A DNA stretch of 64,000 bases from an uncultured Bacilli bacterium. GTDB lineage: Bacteria > Bacillota_I > Bacilli_A > RF39 > UBA660. Each line of letters opens with the position of its first letter. Within the stretch, counting starts at the first letter, position 1. Where the stretch lies: NCBI GenBank assembly GCA_944363785.1, contig CALVVF010000005.1:1-64000 (forward strand), in the 5' to 3' direction. Below are positions 8,160 through 16,701 of the stretch, piece by piece. The translations under genes were made by a program, and so were the position numbers. A model generated the notes under the pieces. It did not search any database. It had not been told where the DNA came from and worked only from the letters and a program-made list of their open reading frames with translations.

Positions 8160-8190
8160 AAAGTTTAGTAAAAAGACTAAACTTTTTTTC
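8160..8190 (+). terminator. Rho-independent terminator
   Basis: AAGTTTAGT/ACTAAACTT stem followed by T-run. Confidence 0.9.
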
Positions 8191-8227
8191 TTTAGTTTGT
8201 TACAATAAAAAAGGAGGTACATACTAG

Positions 8228-10372
8228 ATGAATCAAGAAATTATTAACGAAATTAGTGAACAATTAGCAATAAAAAATAAACAAGTAGAAGCAGTTTTAA
8301 AACTATTACAAGAAGGAAATACGATTCCATTTATCGCTCGTTATCGAAAAGAAGTAACGGGGGCTTTAGACGAAGAACAAATTAGAAAGATTAACGAGGT
8401 TTATGAATACCAAGAGAATCTTTTAAAACGAAAAGAAGATGTTATTCGTTTGATCGATGAGAAAGGATTATTAACAGAAGAATTAAGAAACTCGATCATG
8501 GCTTGTCAAAAGTTAGTCGAAGTAGAGGATTTATATCGACCATATAAAGAGAAAAAGAAAACCAAGGCAACGGAAGCAATTAAAAATGGTTTAGAACCGT
8601 TAGCTAAGATGATGATGGCTTTTCCTACTACGGGTAGTCTAACTCAGATGGCAGAAAAATTTATTACCGATAAAGTACCAACTGTTGAAAAGGCTATTCA
8701 AGGGGCTAAGTATATTATTGCGGAATGGATCAGTGATAATGCCAGCTACCGAAAAGAATTACGTCGTCGAATGTTTAAAGAGGGGTTACTAACGGCCAAG
8801 AAAAAGAAAAATGCAATCGATGAGAAAAAAGTATATGAAATGTATTATGAGTATAGTGAACCAGTCAAGAGGATTAAGGCTCATCGTATTTTAGCAGTAA
8901 ATCGTGGCGAAAAAGAAGATGTTTTAAGTGTTAGTATCTCTGTTAACGAAGAAGAAATGTTGGGCTTTTTAGAAGCAAAGATTATCAAAAATAAGTCTTC
9001 GTTTGTAGTACCGGAAGTTAAAGAGGCGATTAAGGATAGTTATAAACGTTTAATTTTTCCTAGTCTTGAACGAGAAATTCGTGCTGAGTTAAAAGAAGAT
9101 GGTGAAGTGGTCGCCATTGAAAACTTTGCGAAGAACGTGGAAAGCTTATTATTAACTCCGCCAATGCGTGAGAAAACAGTATTAGGATTTGATCCGGCTT
9201 TTCGTACAGGGTGTAAACTTGCGGCACTTGATCCAACCGGGAAAGTACTAGCGATCGAAGTGATCTATCCTACTGAGCCTCATCATAAGGTCGAAGAGAG
9301 TAAGAAGACCGTTCTCGATTTGATTAAACGTTACAACATTGATATCATAGCGATTGGAAATGGTACTGCTTCTCGTGAGAGTGAAGCTTTTATTGCCGAG
9401 GCGATTAAAGAGTCTTCACGACCTGTTGAATATGTTATTGTCAGTGAAGCAGGAGCTTCGGTTTATTCTGCATCCCCACTTGCTATCGAAGAGTTTCCGG
9501 ATTTAACTGTCGAAAAGCGAAGTGCAATTTCTATAGGGAGAAGATTGCAGGACTCTCTTTCTGAACTTGTCAAAATTGATCCGAAAAGTATCGGGGTAGG
9601 TCTTTATCAACATGATGTACAGGGTAAAAAATTAGATGATTCTTTAGAGTTTGTGGTAACTAAGGCCGTTAATCAAGTAGGGGTAAACATTAATACCGCT
9701 TCAGCTTCATTATTAAAATATGTATCCGGGTTAACTAAGAAGGCAATTGATGCGCTACTTCAATATCGTGAAGTTAATGGTAAAATTGCTTCACGTGAAG
9801 AAATTCATAAAATTCGTGGAATTAGTGATAAAGTCTATGAGCAATCGATCGGTTTCATTCGTATTCAAGAAGGAACTAATCCATTAGATCGAACTTCTAT
9901 CCATCCTGAGAGCTATCCTATCGCTGAACAATTATTAGCTTCACTTGGGTTTACTCCTAATGATGTTGGTTCTACTGAGTTAAAAGAAAAACTAGCTACT
10001 TATGATGTACAAAATACTAGTTTGGATGTAGATAGTTATACTTTACAAGATATTATTGATGCTTTACAAAAACCAAATCGTGATCCTCGTGATGAACTTC
10101 CTAAACCTCTTTTAAAAAGTGATGTTCTTCATATCGAAGATCTTCATATAGGGGATAAATTACAAGGAACTGTTCGTAATGTTGTCGATTTTGGTTTATT
10201 TATTGATATTGGTCTTCATCAGGATGGATTAGCCCATATTTCTAAATTAACAGATCAATATATTAAACATCCATCTGAGTTATTTTCAGTTGGAGATATT
10301 GTTGATTGTTGGGTAGTGGACATTAAAAAAGAGCAAGAAAAAGTTTCGTTGAGTTTGATAGAAGGAAAATAA
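8228..10372 (+). CDS. tex: Tex, S1-domain transcription accessory protein
   Basis: 714 residues, normal for Tex/YhgF. N-terminal helical region with the signature NTIPFIARYRKEVTGALDE (about 31-49), a central YqgF/RNase H-like fold (VLGFDPAFRTGCKLAALD, about 318-335), a helix-hairpin-helix pair (VNINTASASLLKYVSGL; IRGISDKVYEQ) and a C-terminal S1 RNA-binding domain (about 640-710; GTVRNVVDFGLFIDIG). Tex binds nucleic acid and associates with transcribing polymerase. The SD AAGGAGG is at 8211-8217. The GNAT gene follows three bases after the stop, so they form one operon. Confidence 0.95.
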   Translation: MNQEIINEISEQLAIKNKQVEAVLKLLQEGNTIPFIARYRKEVTGALDEEQIRKINEVYEYQENLLKRKEDVIRLIDEKGLLTEELRNSIMACQKLVEVEDLYRPYKEKKKTKATEAIKNGLEPLAKMMMAFPTTGSLTQMAEKFITDKVPTVEKAIQGAKYIIAEWISDNASYRKELRRRMFKEGLLTAKKKKNAIDEKKVYEMYYEYSEPVKRIKAHRILAVNRGEKEDVLSVSISVNEEEMLGFLEAKIIKNKSSFVVPEVKEAIKDSYKRLIFPSLEREIRAELKEDGEVVAIENFAKNVESLLLTPPMREKTVLGFDPAFRTGCKLAALDPTGKVLAIEVIYPTEPHHKVEESKKTVLDLIKRYNIDIIAIGNGTASRESEAFIAEAIKESSRPVEYVIVSEAGASVYSASPLAIEEFPDLTVEKRSAISIGRRLQDSLSELVKIDPKSIGVGLYQHDVQGKKLDDSLEFVVTKAVNQVGVNINTASASLLKYVSGLTKKAIDALLQYREVNGKIASREEIHKIRGISDKVYEQSIGFIRIQEGTNPLDRTSIHPESYPIAEQLLASLGFTPNDVGSTELKEKLATYDVQNTSLDVDSYTLQDIIDALQKPNRDPRDELPKPLLKSDVLHIEDLHIGDKLQGTVRNVVDFGLFIDIGLHQDGLAHISKLTDQYIKHPSELFSVGDIVDCWVVDIKKEQEKVSLSLIEGK

Positions 10373-10375
10373 AAA

Positions 10376-10945
10376 ATGACTAAAGAAGAGATGTTGAGAG
10401 AAATCGAGAAAACTGAAAAAGAAATTGAAGAGATATGCAAAGCAGAGGAATATGGTTTTTCTGAATCTTTATCACAGAGGTTATTGATATTGCATCAATA
10501 TCTTGATACGTTGAAGATGCGTATTCCTTTTGCGGATGGACCAACTTATTCTGGTACTAAAGTGGATCTTTATTTAAACGATGAAGAAAAGCAAAGTTTA
10601 TCAGGAAAATATTATACGATTACACTTCATGATACTGTTAAACGAATTGGGATGCTTCGTGTTAGCTTAGAAGATGTAGTTCCTTTCTTTGCTAATATCG
10701 GCTGTGAGATTATGCCTTCATATCGAGGTCATCATTATGCTTTAGAGGCGTTAGAAACTATTCGAAATCATATTTTAGAACAAGGAGTTTCTAAGATCAA
10801 AATTACAGTATATCCTGATAATATCGCTTCAATTAAAACGATTGAAGCATTTGGGGGAAAATTACAACCTGTATTAGAGGGAGAGACTTGGAATACTTAT
10901 GAAGTAGATCTTGATCAATTCAAAAAACAAAAAATGTATCATTAG
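10376..10945 (+). CDS. GNAT-family N-acetyltransferase
   Basis: 189 residues. A predicted N-terminal helical extension (1-50, mostly charged) precedes a GNAT fold. The acetyl-CoA loop is seen as PSYRGHHYALEAL (about 120-132), and the later YPDNIASIKTIEAFGG is the typical motif B/C region. Substrate unknown. It is translated from the tex transcript (three-base gap) and closed by a terminator. RimJ/RimL-like protein or small-molecule acetylation are both possible. Confidence 0.8.
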   Translation: MTKEEMLREIEKTEKEIEEICKAEEYGFSESLSQRLLILHQYLDTLKMRIPFADGPTYSGTKVDLYLNDEEKQSLSGKYYTITLHDTVKRIGMLRVSLEDVVPFFANIGCEIMPSYRGHHYALEALETIRNHILEQGVSKIKITVYPDNIASIKTIEAFGGKLQPVLEGETWNTYEVDLDQFKKQKMYH

Positions 10946-10962
10946 GACAAAAAAGGAAAAAA

Positions 10963-10989
10963 GGCACTTGTAAACTGAGTGTCTTTTTT
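10963..10989 (+). terminator. Rho-independent terminator of tex operon
   Basis: GGCACT pairs with AGTGTC (one G-U) around an eight- to nine-base loop, followed by six T. Confidence 0.75.
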
Positions 10990-11251
10990 CTTATGTCTCA
11001 TGTAAATCGAACAAGACAAAAATGATGAAAAAATGAAAAAAAGAAAAAATTGAAAAACGCGATTTTATGAAAAAAGTAAGAAAATGAAAAAAGTCAAGAA
11101 AAAAATATTTTTTTTAAAACCTAGATAGAATATAAGAAAAAACCGATGTTGACATAATTTTTAAATGTGATAAAAAAGTCAAAAAAATAAGAAAAATGAA
11201 AAAATGAAAAATGTAAAATTTGAAAAAATGAGGAAAAAAATTTAAAAAACG
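10990..11251. other. A-rich leader region before nrdD, no gene
   Basis: No ORF is supported. The plus strand is extremely purine-rich, with many GAAAAA/TGAAAAA stretches. A TTGACA at 11149-11154 has no correctly spaced -10. The region may influence promoter bending or simply be low-complexity DNA. Confidence 0.4.
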
Positions 11252-11279
11252 TTGACCGGTTAACCGATATAGTTATACA
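11252..11279 (+). promoter_or_regulatory. nrdD promoter with palindrome in the spacer
   Basis: TTGACC (11252-11257), 16-bp spacer, TATACA (11274-11279). The perfect palindrome CGGTTAACCG (11257-11266) sits directly behind the -35, a typical repressor position. It does not match the NrdR box that I know. Confidence 0.65.
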
Positions 11280-11317
11280 ATCGAATTAACAAAAGATAGG
11301 AGTGGAGATGAAGTAAG

Positions 11318-13630
11318 ATGACAGATACAGTAGAAGAAGTAAAAGAACTGATGGTAGTTAAACGAAACGGAAAAAAGGTAGAGTTTGACGGCTCAAAGAT
11401 CGCATTAGCGATAAAAAAAGGTTTCGATAGTATCGTTAGTTCTGATCAAGAAGAAAAAGGCGAAAGAAAATACAGTGAAAAAGATATTCAAAAAGTATAT
11501 CAATCAGTACTTAATCGTATTGATAAAGAATATCATGAAGCTGGAAAAATTAAAATAGAAGAAATTCAAGATATGATTGAAGAAGAATTAGAGAAAAAAG
11601 GCTATGGAGATGTCTATCGTTCTTTCTCTGAATATCGTGATCGTAGAAATCAGTCACGTCTAAATTTTGCTGATGATAAAAAGATGCATAAGTTCTTAAA
11701 ATCATTAGAAAATTTAGGATTAAAATCAGCTAATGAAGAAGATGCTAAACGTGAAAATGCCAATATCGATGGTAATAGTCCAATGGGAACGATGCTTCAA
11801 TATGGAGCGACCGTATCAAAAGAATTTGCTAAAGCTTATTTGATGAAGTCAAAATATGCAGACGCACATGATAGTGGTGAAATTCACATTCATGATATGG
11901 ATTTCTTTGCAATGGGTACGACAACATGTTGTCAAATCGATCTAGGTCGTTTATTTAAAAATGGCTTTGATACTGGGCATGGATATATTCGCCCACCACA
12001 AGATATTAGTACATATGGTTCTTTAGCTGCGATTGCGATTCAAGCGAATCAAAATGATCAACATGGTGGTCAATCAGTGCCAGCCTTTGATTATTATATG
12101 GCTCCAGGTGTATTAAAGACATTCAAAAGACAATTTAAACAAGCTATCTATGATGGACTTGATTTAGAAGGTTTTCTTCCTTTTATTAATATGGATAGGA
12201 TAGCTAGAGAAATTGACAAGTTAGAGTCTATTGAATTTGCCCGTGATTTATTTTATCCATTTGCTAAGGGCTCAAGAGAAATTGAAAAGATTCTCGATAT
12301 GTGTTATGACAAGGCATTACAGAAGACGAATCGTGCTACGCAACAAGCGATGGAAGCTTTTATTCATAACTTAAATACGATGCATTCTCGAGCTGGTGCA
12401 CAGGTTCCATTCTCATCAGTAAATTTAGGAACGGATACTTCTCCAGAAGGTAGAATGGTAATTAGAAATTTCTTAGAGGCAACTGATGCTGGATTAGGTC
12501 ATGGTGAAACACCAATTTTCCCTGTATCTATCTTTAAGATAAAAGAAGGAGTTAATTATAATCCAGAGGATCCTAACTATGATCTATTTAAATTAGCTTG
12601 TAAAGTATCGGCTAAGAGATTGTTCCCTAACTTTTCTTTTGTAGATGCTCCATTCAATCTACAATTTTATAAACCAGGTGATGTAAATACAGAAATTGCT
12701 TATATGGGATGTAGAACGAGAGTAATTTCTGATGTGACAGATCCTAATCATCAAGTAGTAACCGGTAGAGGAAACTTATCATGGACGACAATTAATTTAC
12801 CACGTTTAGGAATTAAACATGGAATTTGTTTAAAAGAGCGTGATAAAGCAGATATGAAAGGTTTCTATCAAGAGTTAGAAGAATTGATGGATATGGTTAA
12901 AGATCAGTTACTAGAACGTTTTGAGATTCAATGTAATAAGCATAACTACAATTTCCCTTTCCTTTTAGGACAAGGAGTTTGGAATGATGGAGAAAAGTTA
13001 AAACCTAGTGACCGTCTTCGTAAGGTATGGAAACATGGTAGTTTATCGATTGGATTCATCGGTTTGGCCGAATGCTTAAAAGCATTGATTGGTAAACATC
13101 AAGGAGAAAGTGATGAAGCTCAAAAATTAGGATTAGAAATTGTCGGCTTTATGCGAAAAAAATGTGATGAATATGCAGAAAAATACAATTTAAACTTTGC
13201 TTGCTTAGCTACTCCAGCTGAAGGTTTATCTGGTCGATTCACTAATATCGATAAAGCAATTTACGGAAAAATAAAAGGGGTAACGGATCGTGAATATTAT
13301 ACGAATTCGTTCCATGTACCAGTTTATTACAACACGAGTATCACTCATAAAATAAAAACAGAAGCTCCATATCATGATTTGACGAATGGTGGTCATATTT
13401 CTTATATCGAGTTAGACGGAGATGCAGCTCAAAATGTTGAAGCTTTTGAAAAAATCATTCGTTTGATGAAAGAATCAGGAATTGGTTATGGTGCTGTTAA
13501 CCATCCAGTTGACCGTGATCCAGTTTGTGGATATATTGGTGTCATTGGTGATGTTTGCCCAGGTTGTGGTAGACGTGAGTTTGAAAGTATTCCAATCGAG
13601 CGCTTACATGGCAGTGATTGTGAATGCTAG
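11318..13630 (+). CDS. nrdD: Class III ribonucleotide reductase large chain lacking its glycyl-radical tail
   Basis: 770 residues. N-terminal ATP-cone (VVKRNGKKVEFDG, about 13-100), then the ten-stranded barrel with TTTCCQIDL (thiyl-radical cysteine region), QNDQHGGQSVPAFD and YMGCRTRV (second active-site cysteine). The C-terminal zinc module is present (PVCGYIGVIGDVCPGCGRRE) but the protein ends 16 residues later in HGSDCEC. Ordinary NrdD continues here with the RRVxGYL glycyl-radical segment. That segment is encoded by a separate gene 47 bases downstream (13678-13851). The enzyme makes dNTPs from NTPs anaerobically. SD AGGAGTGGAG precedes ATG 11318. Confidence 0.93.
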   Translation: MTDTVEEVKELMVVKRNGKKVEFDGSKIALAIKKGFDSIVSSDQEEKGERKYSEKDIQKVYQSVLNRIDKEYHEAGKIKIEEIQDMIEEELEKKGYGDVYRSFSEYRDRRNQSRLNFADDKKMHKFLKSLENLGLKSANEEDAKRENANIDGNSPMGTMLQYGATVSKEFAKAYLMKSKYADAHDSGEIHIHDMDFFAMGTTTCCQIDLGRLFKNGFDTGHGYIRPPQDISTYGSLAAIAIQANQNDQHGGQSVPAFDYYMAPGVLKTFKRQFKQAIYDGLDLEGFLPFINMDRIAREIDKLESIEFARDLFYPFAKGSREIEKILDMCYDKALQKTNRATQQAMEAFIHNLNTMHSRAGAQVPFSSVNLGTDTSPEGRMVIRNFLEATDAGLGHGETPIFPVSIFKIKEGVNYNPEDPNYDLFKLACKVSAKRLFPNFSFVDAPFNLQFYKPGDVNTEIAYMGCRTRVISDVTDPNHQVVTGRGNLSWTTINLPRLGIKHGICLKERDKADMKGFYQELEELMDMVKDQLLERFEIQCNKHNYNFPFLLGQGVWNDGEKLKPSDRLRKVWKHGSLSIGFIGLAECLKALIGKHQGESDEAQKLGLEIVGFMRKKCDEYAEKYNLNFACLATPAEGLSGRFTNIDKAIYGKIKGVTDREYYTNSFHVPVYYNTSITHKIKTEAPYHDLTNGGHISYIELDGDAAQNVEAFEKIIRLMKESGIGYGAVNHPVDRDPVCGYIGVIGDVCPGCGRREFESIPIERLHGSDCEC

Positions 13631-13677
13631 ATGAATAAAAATTAAGAGAATAGAAAGTAATAAAGGAGGAAAAAATA

Positions 13678-13851
13678 ATGGAAAGAACAGTAGGAGAAGG
13701 AGTAAAATTTGAAAGGATTAGAAGAGTAACCGGATATCTTGCCGGAGATGTAAGTCGTTTTAATAACGGTAAGAGAGCTGAAGAAAGAGACCGTGTAAAA
13801 CATAGTGGTTTAAAAGAATTAATGAACCAAAAGACAGCGAAAGATGAGTAA
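13678..13851 (+). CDS. Stand-alone glycyl-radical peptide of NrdD (split subunit)
   Basis: 57 codons, too short for usual gene callers. It contains FERIRRVTGYLAG, RFNNGKRAEE and DRVKH, the complete C-terminal glycyl-radical domain of class III ribonucleotide reductase. Gly19 in RVTGYL is the predicted radical site. A very strong SD (AAAGGAGGA, 13662-13670) lies seven bases before ATG 13678. Its frame differs from nrdD and has a TAG at 13651-13653, so it is not a readthrough or single-frameshift product. It overlaps nrdG by eight bases. Inference: the peptide docks onto the large chain, like the spare-part protein GrcA/YfiD on pyruvate formate-lyase, and is activated by NrdG. Confidence 0.9.
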   Translation: MERTVGEGVKFERIRRVTGYLAGDVSRFNNGKRAEERDRVKHSGLKELMNQKTAKDE

Positions 13852-14416
13852 ACAGATGAAAATCAGATTAGCGGCTAGTGTACAAGCAGATAGTATTGTG
13901 GATGGTGAGGGAATTAGAACAGTGATTTGGACTCAAGGTTGCCCTCATCATTGCCCTGGATGTCATAATCCTGGAACTCATGATTTTTCAGGAGGAAGGG
14001 ATTTTGATGTTGAAGAGGTCATTGCCGAACTTGAACTTTTGGAAAATCAGGATGGATTAACATTCTCTGGCGGTGATCCTTTTGTTCAGCCAGGTGCTTG
14101 TGCAGCTATTAGTCAATATGCCAAATCGAGGAATTGGAATATATGGTGCTATACAGGCTATCTTTTCGAAGATTTATTAAAACTGTCACATACTAATCGT
14201 GATATCACCAACTTCCTAAACCATATCGATGTATTAGTTGATGGAAAATTTATTCTAGCAAAAAGAAGCCTAAGCACCGCCTATCGTGGAAGTACTAATC
14301 AAAGAATTATAGATGTACAAAAGAGTTTAGCCACTCACCAAGTGGTTACTATCGATAAGTATGATCAAAAAGTAGAAATGAATCAAAAAGCTAAACCAGC
14401 AGGGTTGTATATTTAG
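13844..14416 (+). CDS. nrdG: Anaerobic ribonucleotide reductase activase (radical SAM)
   Basis: 190 residues. Radical SAM signature CPHHCPGC (CxxxCxxC, about 30-37) in the context TQGCPHHCPGCHNPGTHDF is diagnostic of NrdG. GGDPF and the later strands complete a short TIM-like barrel. It reductively cleaves S-adenosylmethionine to place the glycyl radical, here presumably on the separate 57-residue peptide. The ATG lies inside the end of that small gene (eight-base overlap), indicating translational coupling and tight stoichiometry. Terminator follows at once. Confidence 0.95.
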   Translation: MSKQMKIRLAASVQADSIVDGEGIRTVIWTQGCPHHCPGCHNPGTHDFSGGRDFDVEEVIAELELLENQDGLTFSGGDPFVQPGACAAISQYAKSRNWNIWCYTGYLFEDLLKLSHTNRDITNFLNHIDVLVDGKFILAKRSLSTAYRGSTNQRIIDVQKSLATHQVVTIDKYDQKVEMNQKAKPAGLYI

Positions 14417-14425
14417 AACAGGAAT

Positions 14426-14444
14426 GAGGCAAAGCCTCTTTTTG
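14426..14444 (+). terminator. Rho-independent terminator of nrd operon
   Basis: GAGGC-AAA-GCCTC followed by five T. Confidence 0.9.
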
Positions 14445-14549
14445 TTTTGGTTACCTATCTTTTCTGATAAAAAGTTACAGAAAAATACAGACAAAGAAGA
14501 AAATGTTTGTTAAAATAGAAATAGTAAAAAGATAAAAGGGTGTGGGAAG

Positions 14550-15005
14550 ATGTTTAGCCAAAAACGAATAGTAATCATTAGTGCTTTAATTGGTGTTATT
14601 CTAATCGTTGTTGGAATTTTATTCATGCTAAATAATAAAAAGTCAGATCAGGAAGATAAGACAGGTATGGATTTAGCTAAGGAATATATCTGTAGTCGTG
14701 AATTGGCAACCGATGAATACAATATGAAAAGTGAATATCATATTTATGCTGATGATAATGGAAATCTAATTCGTAATCAATTTAAAATGGTAACAACGTA
14801 TTTGACTGATGAGTTATATCAACTTTATACTGAAGATAGTGATCAGTATGAAGATCCGATGACAACTTATGATCCAGAGAGTAGAACAGTAACCGTATCG
14901 TCAGATTATCAATATGATGTAGAACAAGAAACCGCAAAGGTTAATTTTAAAGACTTTAAAGAAGATATTGAAAAAAATGAATTCACTTGTAGGAGTGTGG
15001 AATAA
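14550..15005 (+). CDS. Membrane-anchored extracellular protein of unknown function
   Basis: 151 residues. One N-terminal transmembrane segment (about 7-27, rich in Ile/Val/Leu) is followed by an acidic extracellular domain with only two cysteines (YICSRE, FTCRSVE near the ends), possibly disulphide-bonded. No lipobox is visible. The remainder (HIYADDNGNLIRNQ, TVTVSSDYQYDV) suggests a small beta-rich domain. It is monocistronic, with an extended -10-like TGTTAAAAT upstream and a terminator immediately after. Confidence 0.6.
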   Translation: MFSQKRIVIISALIGVILIVVGILFMLNNKKSDQEDKTGMDLAKEYICSRELATDEYNMKSEYHIYADDNGNLIRNQFKMVTTYLTDELYQLYTEDSDQYEDPMTTYDPESRTVTVSSDYQYDVEQETAKVNFKDFKEDIEKNEFTCRSVE

Positions 15006-15030
15006 AAAGATCAGATTAATTGATCTTTTT
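15005..15030 (+). terminator. Rho-independent terminator
   Basis: AAAAGATCA/TGATCTTTT stem, seven-base loop, T-run. It may work in both directions. Confidence 0.85.
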
Positions 15031-15148
15031 CTATGAACTAGAAAAAGAAGTTAAACGAAGAAAATACAAATAGAAAGATGATTTACTGGTATCTAAAAAT
15101 GAAAAAAGAGGACTGGTAAAAAAATCAGCTAAGGAAAGGAAATAAGTG

Positions 15149-15979
15149 ATGGAAGAAAAGATATTATTCGCTAAGCCGATAAAAGAACACTTAATTACTC
15201 AGTTAAGTATGAAACTATCAGAAATTAAACAACCATTAAAATTAGTTATTTTTCAGATTGATCCTACTCCAGAGAGTCAAATCTTTCTAGCTAGTAAACA
15301 ACGGTTGGCTAAACAACTTGGTATTTTATGTGAAGTAATCAATTGTTCTATGGCTATATCTGAAGAGAAGATTATCAAGATGATAGAAAAAGCAAATAAA
15401 GATCCTAATGTGACTGGTATTATGATTCAAAAACCGGTTCCTTCTAAGTACGATTATCAAAATTTGATTGATCATATCCAACCAAAAAAGGATGTTGAAG
15501 GTGTGACAAAAAGCCAACAACAAACCCGAAATTTAATCTCTCCAACCGCACGTAGTGTCTTAGCTTTTATCGAATATTATCATATTCCAATCAAGGATCA
15601 AACCATCGTAATTATTGGTAGAAGTAATATAGTCGGTATGCCACTTTATCAGATACTCCAGAACCAAACTCAGGTATATTTATGTGGTCGTAATACTCCG
15701 AATATTAAAGAAATAATCCAAAAAGGGAATCTCATTATCATCGCAATTGGAGAAAAAGAGTGGTTACGAGGAGAAATGATTAATTCTAATTGTGCCATAA
15801 TCGATGTTGGAACCAATTACGAAAATAATAGAATTTATGGCGATGTCTGTTGGGAAGAAGTCTATCCAAAGGCTCAGAAAATTACGCCAGTTCCTAAAGG
15901 AGTAGGGGCTTTAACTTCCCTCATGTTAATGGATAACGTCGTAAGAGCTTACTTTCTACAACAAGAAAGTGGAAAGTGA
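15149..15979 (+). CDS. folD: Divergent FolD-family methylene-THF dehydrogenase/cyclohydrolase
   Basis: 276 residues, normal FolD length. The NADP site is intact (GRSNIVGMP). The substrate side departs from the family: SQIFLASK has Phe46 where the catalytic Tyr of YxxxK stands (Lys50 kept); GIMIQKPVP keeps Gln but has Lys for Leu; KDVEG replaces KDVDG; the PCTP motif reads SPTA; GVGPMT reads GVGALT. FolD interconverts methylene- and formyl-THF for purine and formyl-Met synthesis. Loss of the Tyr would be expected to weaken the cyclohydrolase step, so this may be a monofunctional or neofunctionalised enzyme, or its partner lies elsewhere. The SD AAGGAAAGGA supports ATG 15149; GTG 15146 is adjacent. 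Confidence 0.8.
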   Translation: MEEKILFAKPIKEHLITQLSMKLSEIKQPLKLVIFQIDPTPESQIFLASKQRLAKQLGILCEVINCSMAISEEKIIKMIEKANKDPNVTGIMIQKPVPSKYDYQNLIDHIQPKKDVEGVTKSQQQTRNLISPTARSVLAFIEYYHIPIKDQTIVIIGRSNIVGMPLYQILQNQTQVYLCGRNTPNIKEIIQKGNLIIIAIGEKEWLRGEMINSNCAIIDVGTNYENNRIYGDVCWEEVYPKAQKITPVPKGVGALTSLMLMDNVVRAYFLQQESGK

Positions 15980-16002
15980 GGATAGAAATATCGATAAAGA
16001 CG

Positions 16003-16011
16003 TGTTATAAT
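16003..16011 (+). promoter_or_regulatory. Extended -10 promoter of the PAP2-dgkA pair
   Basis: TGTTATAAT; the -35 is weak. Confidence 0.55.
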
Positions 16012-16058
16012 CTATAAATAAGAAAATAAAACAATAAAGAAGCGGTGAAATATGAAAT

Positions 16059-16700
16059 ATGAAACAAAAAAATATCAGTATCAGTAAATTTTTATATAAA
16101 AATATTCGGTGGATTTTCCTCGTAATCGCTTTACTTATTTTCTTTCTCTTAGCTATAACGGTACTTAATCAGGGAGAGTTTTCCTTCGATGAACGGGCAT
16201 TTGAAGTACTGAAGAATTGGGAAAGCCCAGGTTTGACCGCTTTCTTCAAAACAGTTACTGCTTTAGCGAGTGCCCCGGTATTAATTCTATTTTGTTTTTT
16301 GATTTTTATTTTTATCAAAAAAAGAACTTATTTTTATCTAGTTGGAATTAACCTAATTAATACTGTAGTATTAAATACCGCACTAAAATTTGTGTTTAGA
16401 AGAGAAAGACCGATAGAATCGATAATCGAAGAAAGTGGGTACAGTTTTCCCTCAGGACACTCCATGGCGGCTCTTGCTTTTTATGGGTTTCTAATTTATT
16501 TACTATATAAAAGTTCTATTCAAAAGAAATTAAAAATATTTTTAATTACCGTTTTAGTGATAATTATTATCCTAATTGGTACTTCTAGGATTTACTTAGG
16601 TGTACATTATCTAAGTGATGTGCTAGCTGGGTTTAGTTTTACCCTTGCTTACTTAATCATCTTTACCAAATTAATTACCAATTATATGAAGGAGAAGTAA
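16059..16700 (+). CDS. PAP2-superfamily membrane phosphatase
   Basis: 213 residues with about six transmembrane helices. All three PAP2 phosphatase motifs are intact: KFVFRRERP (KxxxxxxRP), PSGHS, and SRIYLGVHYLSD (SRxxxxxHxxxD). The family includes undecaprenyl-pyrophosphate phosphatases (BcrC/PgpB type) that recycle the wall lipid carrier and give bacitracin tolerance. The adjacent lipid kinase gene (one base away) supports a lipid-carrier salvage role. An out-of-frame ATG at 16052 opens only an 11-codon ORF, so ATG 16059 is preferred. Confidence 0.88.
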   Translation: MKQKNISISKFLYKNIRWIFLVIALLIFFLLAITVLNQGEFSFDERAFEVLKNWESPGLTAFFKTVTALASAPVLILFCFLIFIFIKKRTYFYLVGINLINTVVLNTALKFVFRRERPIESIIEESGYSFPSGHSMAALAFYGFLIYLLYKSSIQKKLKIFLITVLVIIIILIGTSRIYLGVHYLSDVLAGFSFTLAYLIIFTKLITNYMKEK

Positions 16701-16701
16701 C

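Noticed and set aside
13600-13700. Split nrdD explained as a simple sequencing frameshift or programmed frameshift
   Set aside because: The gap holds a stop in the nrdD frame (TAG 13628) and one in the small-gene frame (TAG 13651), with 47 bases between the stop and the new ATG and a strong dedicated SD, so one indel or slip cannot fuse the frames. An intron is unlikely because the gap is far too short.
16052-16084. ATG at 16052 as start or upstream peptide of the PAP2 gene
   Set aside because: It opens only 11 codons in another frame. ATG 16059 fits the PAP2 protein.
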